A DNA stretch of 64,000 nt from Apostichopus japonicus (taxonomy: Eukaryota > Echinodermata > Holothuroidea > Aspidochirotida > Stichopodidae). Positions within the stretch are counted from its first letter, which is position 1. Each line of letters begins with the position of its first letter. The notes under the pieces are model-generated. The model saw nothing but the letters and a program-made list of their open reading frames with translations, made no database searches and was not told the DNA's origin. Location: positions 8,658,001 through 8,722,000 of the forward strand of contig NC_092566.1 in assembly GCF_037975245.1 (NCBI RefSeq), read 5' to 3'. Made by a program: the position numbers and the translations under genes. Positions 26,901 through 37,531 of the stretch are shown here, piece by piece.

Positions 26901-29900
26901 CATGATAATGCTCCTTTTCCCCTTCTTTTAAATAGGCTGTTCAGTACATTCAGAACTTGAAATCAGAACGACATGGTAAACCCAAGAATGAAACCCTGGA
27001 AGAAGGTCTCATCAGCAACAACCATCACTTTTACGAGAGTCTTCCGGTCGACGGAGAGGACGATGATGACGATGATGAAGAAGACGACAGTGGTAATTTT
27101 ACTCCAACCCTCTTCAGGTATGGCATCATGGAAAAGGAAAACCAATGAATGGGCAAACCCCCCCCCCCCTTGGGTAGATTGATGATTTCCAAGCGAGGGG
27201 ATTAACAAATATGCAACATAATCGTGGGACGGGAAATCAATGAATGGAAAGGCAAAACACCCTTGGGTAGATTGATGTTTCCCAAACGAGGGATGAACAA
27301 ATAGGCAACATAATCATGGGAAGGGAAACCAATGGGAAGGCAAAATAGATTGATGATTCCCGAACGAGGGGATGACCAAAAAGGCAACATAATCGTGGGG
27401 AGGGAAACCAATGGAAAGGCAAAAACCCCTTGATAAATGATATAACGCTAAATCATACATTAGGCCAGTTCCAAAAAAAAAATGAAATAATCGGTAATCA
27501 GTAATCGGCATCGGCCGATTGTCACAGAAATGAATAGGTAATCGGTAAAACCGATTGCAGTATAATCGGTCGAACACTAGGCAAAACCCCCTTGGGTATA
27601 TTGATGATTTCCAAACGAGGGGATGAACAAATAGGCAACATAATCGTTGGAAGGGAAATCAATGGGAAGGCAAAATCCCCTTGGGTAGATTGATGATTTC
27701 CAAACGAGGGGATGAACAAATAGGCAACATATTCGTGGGAAGGGGAAACCAATGGGAAGGCAAAATCCTCTTGGGTGGATTGATGATTCCCAAACGAGGG
27801 GATGAACAAATAGGCAACATAATCGTGGGAAGGGAAACCAATGGGAAGGCAAAATCCCCTTGGGTAGATTGATGATTTCCAAACGAGGGGATGAACAAAT
27901 AGGCAACATATTCGTGGGAAGGGGAAACCAATGGGAAGGCAAAATCCTCTTGGGTGGATTGATGATTCCCAAACGAGGGGATGAACAAATAGGCAACATA
28001 ATCGTGGGAATGGAAACCAATGAGAGGGCAAAATAGATTGATGATTCCCAAAAAGGGGATGAACAAATAGAAAACATAATCGTGGGGAGGGAAACCAATG
28101 GGAAGGCAAAACCCCCTTGGGTAGTTTGATGTTTCTCAAAGAGGGGATGAACAAATAGGTTTTTATTGTTTGCATCGTCCCCCCCCCCCCCCCCCCCTTC
28201 CCAATGATACTCATGTTGGACCTTGATGTACTGAGAGTGTAGTATCTGTTAGGAATTTCAAACCTTGGTTGGCTAAAGTATGGTAGGATATTTAAATTGC
28301 AGTCCAGCATTCCCAACTAATTTGGCTCCTGGATAGTCTATGTAAGCACTCTGAATGAAGAACATTTTGCCAAACATGGCTAAATCTCCCATTTCTGGCC
28401 GTTTTTTGTTTTTCTTTATCCCTCCCCCTCATGTAATGTTTTAGACATATGCCTTATCTACTGAATTGCTTACATTTTGGTTTGATTTTGGTCTTTCGTC
28501 AAACAGGTTATCTAACGATTCTGGAGAACTTACCTTCAGCAATGAAGGAGAGGGCGAAATCATGAAATCAGGGCTGGATTCAAGTGTAAGTGACAAACTT
28601 TAATTTTGTGGAAATCATCTGTTAGTCTCTGGCATGTCAGTGATCACAAGGTCCTGCAACGAGTCCCTGACCAGTCATCAGTATCGCCCCCAAATATGCT
28701 AGATGGTCAGATAATGGTCGCCCATGCTCTGATTTTAATCATGCACTCTAACTGTCGTCACTCAAAAAGCAGTTTTCCAACACAGAGATATTTTAATTGT
28801 CTGTATGTCCGTGCGTGGGCTTTCAGACTCGAAGAAGGGAAATCACTTTGGAGAGACTGCTAAAAACAAAACATTTCACCACAAATTTTTTATCATGCTT
28901 AAACTTGAGGTCAATACTGATGCACTTTAGGGTAAAAAAGTAAACCGAGTTTCTCATGTGCAAGAAATTTGGGACTAACGGTAGTGCCGTCCTGTGGCTC
29001 GTCAGATTCTACGGACCGTAATAACTGAGGTTCTTGTGCACAGGTTTAAGGGATTAGTTATATGTGTCCCTTCCTAATATGCATCATCACATCCAGTGGT
29101 GAATAACGCCCTTGAATGCAGAATGAGGAATATCACTAGCTTGCCCCCGCCCCCCAAACCCCACCCCCTCCCCTCCTCTTTTCACAGTATCCCAGAACAG
29201 AGATCTTTAACGGTCGATATTCCTTTCGGCCCATTCTCTCATTTGCTTTTGAAACTCCATCTGTTTGATTCTGCTTTGAACATTTTATTGTTATACAGTT
29301 TGTTATTTGATTTAGTCTTGTCCTTCTGTTGTAGACGGTTTTTTTTTTTTACCTCTTGTATTGGCTGGCACCTTTGATAATTTTGTTGTGGGCGTCATCA
29401 CATATGACTGTGATCATTATTTTTATTACAATTATTATGACTATTATGAATATTATTATGATTATCGTGGACTATTGGTATTTAGCATTATCTGCCAACT
29501 TCCACCTTTTTTCATTTGTAGTGGGCTGGCTCCCTTTGAATGTTCTACTTTTTCCTTCTTTCAGAATGTAAGATCCTTTTTTTGCCCCCCACATATCTCC
29601 TTTAAGTAAGATCTTAGTGCAGGAGGGAGGACAACGAAGGAATAGTAGTTAGTCTCATACATAGATCTTTACAGACGTACTCTTCCAATTTTTTACCTGG
29701 ATTATGGACTTGATCTTTGTTAAAAAAAAAAATATTAAAAAAAAGGGTGTCCTGCGTGGACTTTACAATGTCCTCTCTCTCTTTCTTTCCGAGCAGGACG
29801 TGTTCATCATTGATACCGGGAAGGATTGCTTCGTGTGGATCGGATCTGGTGCCAGCCGCGAAGAGAAGCAGAACAGTATGGCTTACGCTCATGTAAGTGT

Positions 29901-30506
29901 AATAATGATGATGATAATGATGATGCTATAAATGTAGAGCCTCCTCCGTCATTTCAATGGGGGGGGGTGGGGGCGCAGTCGCGTGGGGTCTTTATGTGCG
30001 TGATTTGCACTCCTCTAACAGATCTCCGAATAGATAAAGTTAACACGAACCTTGAAAAAGCGTTCACAAGCTTGCTAACGCACACCAGGTGGACAAAGGA
30101 GTGGGGCGAACAAAACGAGATGGAGAGTGCAAACAGAGAGGTAGAGGAATACCAAGATAAACAAAGATATGTTGAAGTCTAATTAGAAGGAACTTTTTTG
30201 ATTGAGTTTTTCTTTTCGTTCAATGCTTTTGGAAAAAAAAAAAAAAATCCCCCCCCCCCCGAAGTCGATTATCTTGTTAAAACGTTAAGAGAGCGAGCTG
30301 TTGAATCAACTTTTGGAGTGGGAATAAGGGATGAATGGGAGGTGGGTGGGGCCTATAGGAGGGGAAAGGCAATGCTTGACTTACTGTTTATTCAAATTTA
30401 TCTTTGTTTTCAGAAATACCTGAGTGGTACCCAGCATCCACTGGTTCCAGTCACGGTTGTGAAGGAGGGTAAGGAGACGAAAGCACTCAGAGCTATCCTC
30501 AACTGA
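20945..30506 (+). CDS. Gelsolin-like actin-severing/capping protein A (three gelsolin domains), complete, 9 coding exons
   Basis: Coding exons, each bounded by AG/GT: 20945-21187, 22166-22231, 23226-23353, 24596-24704, 25898-26008, 26936-27117, 28507-28585, 29797-29892, 30414-30506. They sum to 1107 nt, 368 residues plus TGA. The start ATG follows an in-frame TAA at 20912. Domain G1 covers about residues 25-145: WRIVKFKV (51-58), FYNGDSY (69-75) and HFWIG (94-98). G72, D73 and E105 match the type-II calcium ligands of gelsolin G1, and [10 protein letters not shown] (126-135) matches its long actin-binding helix. G2 covers about 150-255: [10 protein letters not shown] and [16 protein letters not shown] (194-209). 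An acidic linker [15 protein letters not shown] (258-272) precedes G3 (281-368), with DVFIIDTG and FVWIGSGA. The three-domain length is that of fragmin, severin, CapG and earthworm gelsolin-like proteins. These sever and cap actin filaments in the cytoplasm in a calcium- and phosphoinositide-dependent way. Family and structure are near certain; activity is inferred. Confidence 0.95.
22666..22968 (+). repeat. Dispersed repeat family 1, copy B, in gelsolin-like A intron 2
   Basis: It is colinear with 15861-16135 but carries its own small insertion, a four-fold ACCAG repeat near 22720. A short third fragment with related words (GAAATTTGGAAAAGTCC) is at 26757-26799. Confidence 0.75.
23374..23440 (+). 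repeat. G-rich minisatellite directly behind exon 3 donor of gelsolin-like A
   Basis: GGGTGAGGGGAGGAGGG-type units recur over about 67 bases, starting 20 bases after the splice donor. A C-rich tract at 23585-23620 could pair with it. The tract has many runs of three or more Gs and could form a G-quadruplex in the pre-mRNA. Confidence 0.8.
24669..25225 (+). repeat. Tandem duplication of exon 4 end plus donor and G-rich intron sequence
   Basis: A unit of about 142-158 bases begins inside exon 4 (24669) and is repeated at 24828 and 24969, with a broken fourth part near 25190. Each copy includes the final codons of the exon, ending CAG, and a GTGAG donor (24705, 24863, 25005). The copied codons stay open and read [12 protein letters not shown] and [12 protein letters not shown]. 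The rest of the unit is G-rich. The exon-joining frame requires only the first donor. Confidence 0.85.
27130..28160. repeat. ~90-bp minisatellite, ten units, in gelsolin-like A intron 6
   Basis: Units built on GATGATTTCCAAACGAGGGG, ATGAACAAATAGGCAACATA and AATGGGAAGGCAAAA recur at about 27181, 27273, 27352, 27603, 27692, 27782, 27870, 27959, 28036 and 28120. Two consecutive dimers (from 27651 and from 27830) are nearly identical, which shows recent higher-order duplication. Long open frames on the minus strand are only the echo of a repeat whose period is near a multiple of three. Confidence 0.95.
27431..27590. mobile_element. Unrelated ~160-bp insertion inside the intron 6 minisatellite
   Basis: The repeat pattern stops at 27431 and resumes at about 27590. 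The bases between are unlike the unit and hold a cluster of AATCGGTAATC and CCGATT words in both orientations. GGCAAAA plus C-run plus CTT lies on both sides, either a target duplication or just the adjacent unit. Confidence 0.55.
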
Positions 30507-30923
30507 ATTCCTTCGAGGGATAGCAGTCCGTGAAGAATAATTTCCGGTCATGTATACGCTTTGACATGACTGATGTTTCCATTTTGCAGATTCCATACTA
30601 ATTATAAATTGTTTGTACTTTTATTTTTAACTGTTGTTTTTGTCCCTTTTTCTCTTGTTAAAATCTAATAGTATAAAATAGAGTAATTTCCCCAACCTAA
30701 CACCCCCCCCCCCTGATTTTGTACTCCAGTGATAACCGGTCATAGATTTTAATCACACTAACTACTTTAAGAGTTGTTTATGTCACCTTATGGATATGAT
30801 ATTATTAGCATAATTGATCACCCACAACTAAAGCCAAAATTGGCGGATCCATGTTAGGATTGCAAAAAATTCCTTTTGAAAAATTTGTTGTACAGAAGAA
30901 GCAGACGAGAATCACGGGTGACA

Positions 30924-30929
30924 AATAAA
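30924..30929 (+). terminator. Candidate polyadenylation signal of gelsolin-like A
   Basis: AATAAA lies about 420 bases after the stop codon. Another AATAAA is at 31276-31281. Which of the two is used cannot be told from sequence. Confidence 0.35.
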
Positions 30930-33900
30930 TTGATGCATGTAAGTACTTTATTTTCTAAAGCCCCCATGGCAAAATTAAATTCAGGGTAATTTAAGTAGTA
31001 TTGAAGTCAACAAGGTAGTGTATTCTGTGAAGAACTTGATGAAAAAGAGTTTTAATGTGAGTCCATAAGATATTATCGTGAAGATAGTTTTAAAGGATAT
31101 TTCAGAGGACAAAAATTGCTCCTTGACAGAAAAAAAAGTAGGTGAAAGTTGCATTTAATTCGTTTTTGGGTACAATCTGTGACAATTCCAGTTGTCATAT
31201 CTCATTAACGCTATGCAGGAATCACTTACGAATAACATTAGTATGCTTACAAATATGTTATCTTTCATCGGTCTAAATAAAAGTCCTTTCCATCTGGTGT
31301 CCTGTTCTCAAGGTGTGAAATCATTCTAAATTTGTTTGGGGGAGGGGGAGGGGTTGGTGGCAGGGGGTGGTTAATATCATTCCATGTGGTTGGCGATTGG
31401 CCGGCCCTCCTTCAAAACGATCCGTCATGAAAAGACGATTATTATCATTCCAGTTGCATTCCTCCAGTGGTCGCCATGGCTGCAACATTCCTTCTACTAT
31501 TTCCTCTCAATTGAAGACAGTTGGAATGAGGATTTCAAATCGGGTATTAATGTCCTGGTGTGTTGGGATATCATATCAGATTATTGTTGTTGTTTTGTTA
31601 AAATAACTGATTATTATTATTATGATTATTACTTGTCAAACCCCATGTTTTTGCTCATTACAGAGTTGGCCATATGTCTATGTTAACGTTGAGATCTGCC
31701 CAATTTTTTGGATGTAAATTTTTATGATATTTGTGGTGTTTACTGGACATGTTTCAGTCTGTGTTTGCTTATATTCAACCCCTGGTTTACCCTATGTGTC
31801 AGTTAGATAGATGTAGAATCAAGGGGTGTAGGCAACAGATGTTTATAGAAATACAGGTGCATATACACTTTTACACACACACAGATGGACACACTAAAGT
31901 GATTTAACAATTTAAAAACAGAGTGTATGTGATCATAGCTCAGTAACATTCTGCTTTAGCCCCATCACCCTGATAACATACGAGATGGCCTTGTGATTGA
32001 AAGTTTAAGCCCTAACTGGGAGTTTGTATCTTGTTATCGAAACCTGTAAAATTTGGTTATTTATGTCTACTTTAAATGCCAATTTTTAAATTTCTGTTTC
32101 TCAATCAATAGAAATGAAAATGTTTGTTAGCTCACTTGCATATGACAAGTTTCAAAACTTTCTCTGGAATTTGTCGTATAAAGTAGTAGTAGTAGTATTA
32201 GTAAAAAAAAAAAATGTCAAAATTGTCAAATATATTTTTGAAGGCAACTGCAGGATAGATAGTCTTTCTCAAAGAAGAAAAGTTTATGGAATAGATTTTT
32301 AAGTCTTTCAGGTACAAACATCTATAGAAGAGTCACCTTTAATTGAGTCGTTACGACTATTATTTTTCTGAAATACAATAATAAAATTTGAGTTAAATTC
32401 CTTTCCCTTATTCTCATTACAAGTGGACCCTCAACCCCCCCCCCCCCCCTCTCAATCTTTTTATTTCCCTTTGTCACATGATTTATTTATTTCTATTAGG
32501 TTTTCAATTTTTTATTGATAGTAATTGAAAGCAAATAATGGTCGATTTGTCTGTCGGTATCTTTTTCCGATAACATTTTTAATTTTTTTTTTTCATATTG
32601 GTCTTAGTTTTGTTTTGGTCACACACCCATCCTCCTCTTTTGGGAACTTCTCACAAATGAAGAGAACAGGGGGTGATAAATTCACCCTCCCCCCTCCCTG
32701 TGAGGGTGCCAACGCCATCGGCACGTGAATGTTTCTCTCACAGTCTCTAGATGTTTTCATCATCTGTGTTTCTTACATCTGTATAAAACTTTGGCAAAAT
32801 ACATGCTTAATTTTTTCTCCAGCGGGTCTATATACTATGCCTTAGATTGACAACAATCACGAAAACAATGCGCAGCATGAATCGGTCGCCTTATTAATCG
32901 GTTACACCCGTTAACCGAGTCATGTTTTTGTTGCCTTCAAAACTTTTGTGAAACTGCCCAAACCATTATAATGTTCTACAATGATTCAAAGATATGATCT
33001 TTGGTCAAAATGTTTTATCAGAAGGATGTGTCTTTGTATGACTTTAGTAAAAATAGTGTTTTTAAATCTCGTCGTGAGATTGGTTATTAAATGTCGACAA
33101 TTAATCATGAACGGACAAACACAAAACTTATATATATCAAGCAATTAATAACAAATTTGCCTTTTTAAAAAAAAGTAATAAATTGATAAGATAATAATAT
33201 GAAAATAATGGTAATTTGTATCTTCTCTTTGGAAGTAGATACTTTTTTTTATGATTCTAATTATGGCTTTATGAATCTCTAATAATCAAATGAAAGTAGT
33301 AGATGTATTTCTCTTGTCTTCTTTTTCCCCCCCCTTTTTTTTTGTATCAATTGTATTGTAGCGAGTAGTGTACTAAATCTATATTCATAGCTTTCAGGGC
33401 ATCTTAAAAGAGAAGAAAAAAATAATTAAAAATAACCACTTAAATCATGACTACTTAAAAGGTAACAACCAGTTCTAAGACATTATGCAAGAGGTTACGA
33501 ATATCCTCGTAGTAGCTTCTTATTACTGATCGTCGATGATAAATATATAAAAGGGTGATGGGTAACAAAACCCAGATGGACGACTTCATTGTATATATGC
33601 GTTTTCATTTCAATGTGTGGTGTAAAAGTAACATAGGAAGATTGTTTTTTTTTTTTAAATCAAACATTTCCGTACATTACTAGGGGCAGTGACGTGATTT
33701 AAAGGAAGGAGTGAGTGTGGTCCCCAGGCTGTTGAAGCCGACTCAAGTGTGGGGGTGGGGGTTCCTTCCCCCTCCCTCTCTGCCAAAGTAAAATTTAAGG
33801 TGTGAAATGGTGCATTTTCTGAGGTATAATAATTAGGCTTTAGATCTGTAGTTAGGTCCACCCACAAGGTTGGGCTAATACCTACTTTATTTATTATTAT

Positions 33901-34339
33901 TATTATTTTTTGTGGGGGGGTTGGACATGGGAAGGGTTTTACACCCCTGGATCCATGTCCGTTGATTCCATGTTGGATTCCCCCTCTTCCCATTTGTCTC
34001 AGTTACCTACACCACACCTTCCTCCTTTCCAAGTCAACCCACCCCTTCCTCGTCTTGTGTTTCAACTTTAGGTTTCCCATTTCTGGTCTCCTCTGCCTGC
34101 CTGGTTTTAATTATATTACGTTCAGTCCTGATAAGCTACGTGCGTTCCAGCTGGAGTTCCGATCGAAAATACTATACTCAAAATAACCATTTTGGAATTG
34201 AAAGTTGCGGTAAACATTGGAAAAATGTACCACTTAGCTAAATTCCATTGTTCGCGTATCTTGACAAGGAATGTAGTAGCTATGAGGTCATTGCATCAAT
34301 TGTAGGATATACATTCAAGGGATACTATAAGAGTTGAAT
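30930..34339. other. Intergenic, no gene seen
   Basis: AT-rich sequence with poly-C runs (for example 32436-32449), a few TTA repeats and the family 4 repeat at 33684-33960. No exon-like segment was recognised. Confidence 0.6.
33684..33960. mobile_element. Degenerate transposon-like repeat, family 4, copy A
   Basis: GGTGTGAAATGGTGCATTTT, TTAGGTCCACCCACAA and ACCTACTTTA run parallel to 56362-56473. The ends are not clear. A (TTA)n run and a G tract follow. Confidence 0.5.
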
Positions 34340-34347
34340 GCTACAAG

Positions 34348-35561
34348 CATGGGCGGCGATCCGTACTTCCGAGTGGGGGGGGATATGACCTTGTTGACTA
34401 TCTAAGCGTAGCGCCACCATGAGTTGGCGCGAAGCGTACAAGAAAATTTTGGGATTTACAAACCCTCTAGATGGCCGGAAACGGCACTTGCCGAGGTTTC
34501 CAAGCGGCATATACCCAACTTTAAAATAGGGATTTCATGTCCGAAATATCTCATAATCAGGATCCAAAATACTTTTTTTTAAATTTCGGGTGTTATTTTG
34601 GGAAAATTGCCCCTGTCAATCTTGTTTCAGGCGCTACGTTAGAATGTTCGAGAGCTCTTTATATTATTCGATGAAGAAAATGGCCTCATGCAGGCTATTA
34701 TAGGCCTATACATAATTACACATAGTTACATTCCTAGGTACCGATTGCTAGGGCATCCAGGTGAAACGTACGTGTATTAACAGGGGCGTCGGAAGCTATT
34801 TGGGATTGGTACGGAAGATCAGAGTGTGGCCATCTACCATAATTATCGGGGGGGGGGTGTGGGACGTTTGGAAGGTCAAACTACGCTACGCGCCACCATT
34901 GGTTGGCGCGTAGCGTAATGGAGAAAATTTTGAAAAAAATGCCTCCCAGATTGCAGGAAATGGCACTTCCGGAGCTTTTCTTCTGTGCATTCTCCCTTGT
35001 CTGTTTTTGTACCCGATTAATCTTCTGAAACACATTTTGAAGTATGTTTTCATTTTGGTTCTTTATTTTTTGCCTTTTTTTCTTCTTAGTGCTACTTTTT
35101 TCTCCTTTTTTTTTTGCGCCGTGAATATTGGTCCGGCGAACCGCTCCGACGCCCCTAATTAAGCATTACCCTGGTAACATGAGATTCTCAGCTGTTCGAG
35201 GGTACATGTACGTGTGTAGGCCTACTATAGGGCCTATATGAATACTATGAGGGTGCATATATGTACTATATCAATACCGTGGGCGCAATAATACATTTTG
35301 TTGTTATAGGGCCAATGAAGCCTACAGTCAACTATTCTTGCTTTATAAAGACGGTTTATTTGAAAAGATCGCACTGCGTTTATGGTATAGGCGAGAAATG
35401 AAGCTAAAAAGAGCCGTACATTCACGATGATGCATAAATGAAGGCATGAAAATATTCTTATTCCTGGCATTTGGTGGGGGGGATATGGTGTATTACATCC
35501 CCTCCACTCATTTTCATGGGGGGGATATATCCCCCCATCCCCCCCAGGATCGCCGCCCATG
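34348..35561. mobile_element. 1214-bp non-autonomous DNA transposon with 8-bp target duplication (hAT-like)
   Basis: CATGGGCGGCGATCC (34348-34362) and its exact reverse complement (35547-35561) are terminal inverted repeats. GCTACAAG flanks both ends exactly (34340-34347 and 35562-35569). An 8-bp duplication is typical of hAT elements, though other superfamilies share that size. No transposase frame is visible. A hairpin GCGCCACCATGAGTTGGCGC sits at 34411-34430, and another element is nested inside. Confidence 0.85.
34781..35158. mobile_element. Nested ~378-bp element with TTAA flanks
   Basis: AGGGGCGTCGGAAGC (34782-34796) and GCTCCGACGCCCCT (35143-35156) are inverted termini differing by one base. 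TTAA lies at 34777-34780 and 35159-35162, the target preferred by piggyBac and Kolobok elements. Inside, 34882-34917 is a hairpin with 14-bp arms (TACGCTACGCGCCA). It is related to the hairpin in the outer element, and sequence similarity continues some 70 bases after both. Confidence 0.75.
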
Positions 35562-37331
35562 GCTACAAGGGAGTACGTCACATGACCTTCCACGGTTGGT
35601 ACGTTTTCTTGGTGCGTTTCCTAATTGACGTAGTCGGTCCAGATTTATACATATAGGCCGATTCATAGCCGCACTACAGGAGTCCCAGTTTTATTATATT
35701 ACAGGTAGCATACTCCATATTAATGCCTCCAATGACTTACGGCCTGAATCGTCAAAGTAATGTTTTCTCTAAGTCTTGTAGAAGTTCTCACTAGCTAAAT
35801 GCTACTCATCACCAGATAGCTGACACGTTCGCCATTCACGACAGGCTTTCAATTTTCCGTATCATGACCACGTAGATTTTTAACTATGAATGCTCAAAGT
35901 TTTCGTCCCTTGTAAACAAGCCTCTTTACTCGCCCGGTAAACAATATCCGTGCGCTGCTCTTAATTGGAAGGCATGAGGAAGTGGTCTAAAAATCATTGC
36001 CTCAATTTCTCCAAGATTTGCACCACATGTACATTCCATTCATGCTCTTTAACATCCAAGACACACACACTCTTACAACCACAAAAACAGATCCTGACTG
36101 ATAATTTTTCTTTTGCTCTTCAGAACTTTTTCCGGAAAGGGAACAGATTGATTTAGTTTTTGTATATTGAGTAGCCTATGGTTTTATCCAACAATGAAAT
36201 GTTATATGCGGTTAAGCCTTCCGTCTCCAGTCTGTAGTTAATCCTTCAGACTCGAGATTGATTGATCAATATTAATTACATTAGTAAAACTCCAAAGCTC
36301 TACCTTCCTCGAGCAAGCCCAATTTATTTCATTCTAGTTCATCAAGTTCTATTTCCATTTTATTTCATTCCTATTTGTGACTGTACTTTAAGTACGGTAG
36401 CCGAGAGTTTCAGTGGTACGTTACCAAAATGTGTGCGTTTGCCTTTGGGAAGGGTGGGGGTGGGTGGTCTGTCTTATAGCTCCATAGTAATACTGACCCT
36501 ATCGCCTGATAGACACACACTGAACGAATTATTTTCTGTTTACTTATTTTCTCCTGTGATTGGTTATATCGGTTGAAACTAGGTAATCGTGATTGGTCTT
36601 TAATTTAAAAGTGGGCGGGACTATTTAGTGTAACACATAGACCGTCACGTCTGTTCCTCAGATGCAAACAAAACTCTATTTAGGAAAAAAATACCGTACA
36701 TAGATTTTATGACCACAAATGATATGTTTACAATGTAGTATCAACAAATTTGTCGAGGACAAATTGTTTCGAACGCCATGCTTGCCAAGTGTGATGGGGA
36801 TTGTGAACATGTTTTGGTTGAGCTATTAGAATATTGATAAAACATTGGATTGATATTAAGACCATGCACCGAGGGACCTATGGGAATATCTTTAAAACTT
36901 GAATACGCTATAGAAACCGTTCCGTAGCACTGGTAAATAATTGAGCAATTTGCAAACTTGAACGAAAGAAAGAAAAAAATAGTACGTGAAAGCGAACAAA
37001 TGATAGTTATAATAGAAAAATAAAAAATCAACATTTTCTTATTGTAAATATCCAACAAGTATCCCGCTCACTACAGCAATAGCAAGTTAAGATTATGGGG
37101 GAAGGGTGGGGGAGGGAGGGGGAGCCCATAGTTCTTTAACCTTAGCTACAATGTCAGAAAATAATACCGGTACCTCTGATTGCAAAATGTCTTCGGATTA
37201 CGTTGCAAATATTGTTGATCCCTTGTTGTCTGCATATTGAAGTCAGTAATAATGCACTTAACCTATAGATGCTATCTATTTTACGTTATTATGCACCTTT
37301 TCCCGGTCCGCTCTGTTCCACTTCTTCACAT

Positions 37332-37531
37332 TATGGAACGCGAAAAGGGCAAACTTATTTCGTTGCTTAGTTTAACGTAAGTATAGACAACGACGTAAGT
37401 CTAGACAACGGAATTTTATACATCAACGTGAGTTTGAGCAACCATGGTAAAACAGCAGTTTTAGTTTAGACAGCAACAAACTTAGTTTAGACAACGAAAT
37501 ATTGTTGCTTTATTACTTTTCGCGTTCCATA
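37332..37531. mobile_element. 200-bp MITE with TA flanks
   Basis: TATGGAACGCGAAAAG (37332-37347) and its exact reverse complement (37516-37531) bound it. The outermost TA can be the target duplication, as with Tc1/mariner-type elements. A second inverted match, TATTTCGTTG, lies just inside. The interior repeats AGTTTAGACAACGAA-like words. Confidence 0.8.

Noticed and set aside
27522-28316. 264-codon minus-strand open frame and its overlapping partners
   Set aside because: They lie in the ~90-bp minisatellite. The repeat period near a multiple of three keeps frames open, and the peptide repeats with the DNA unit.
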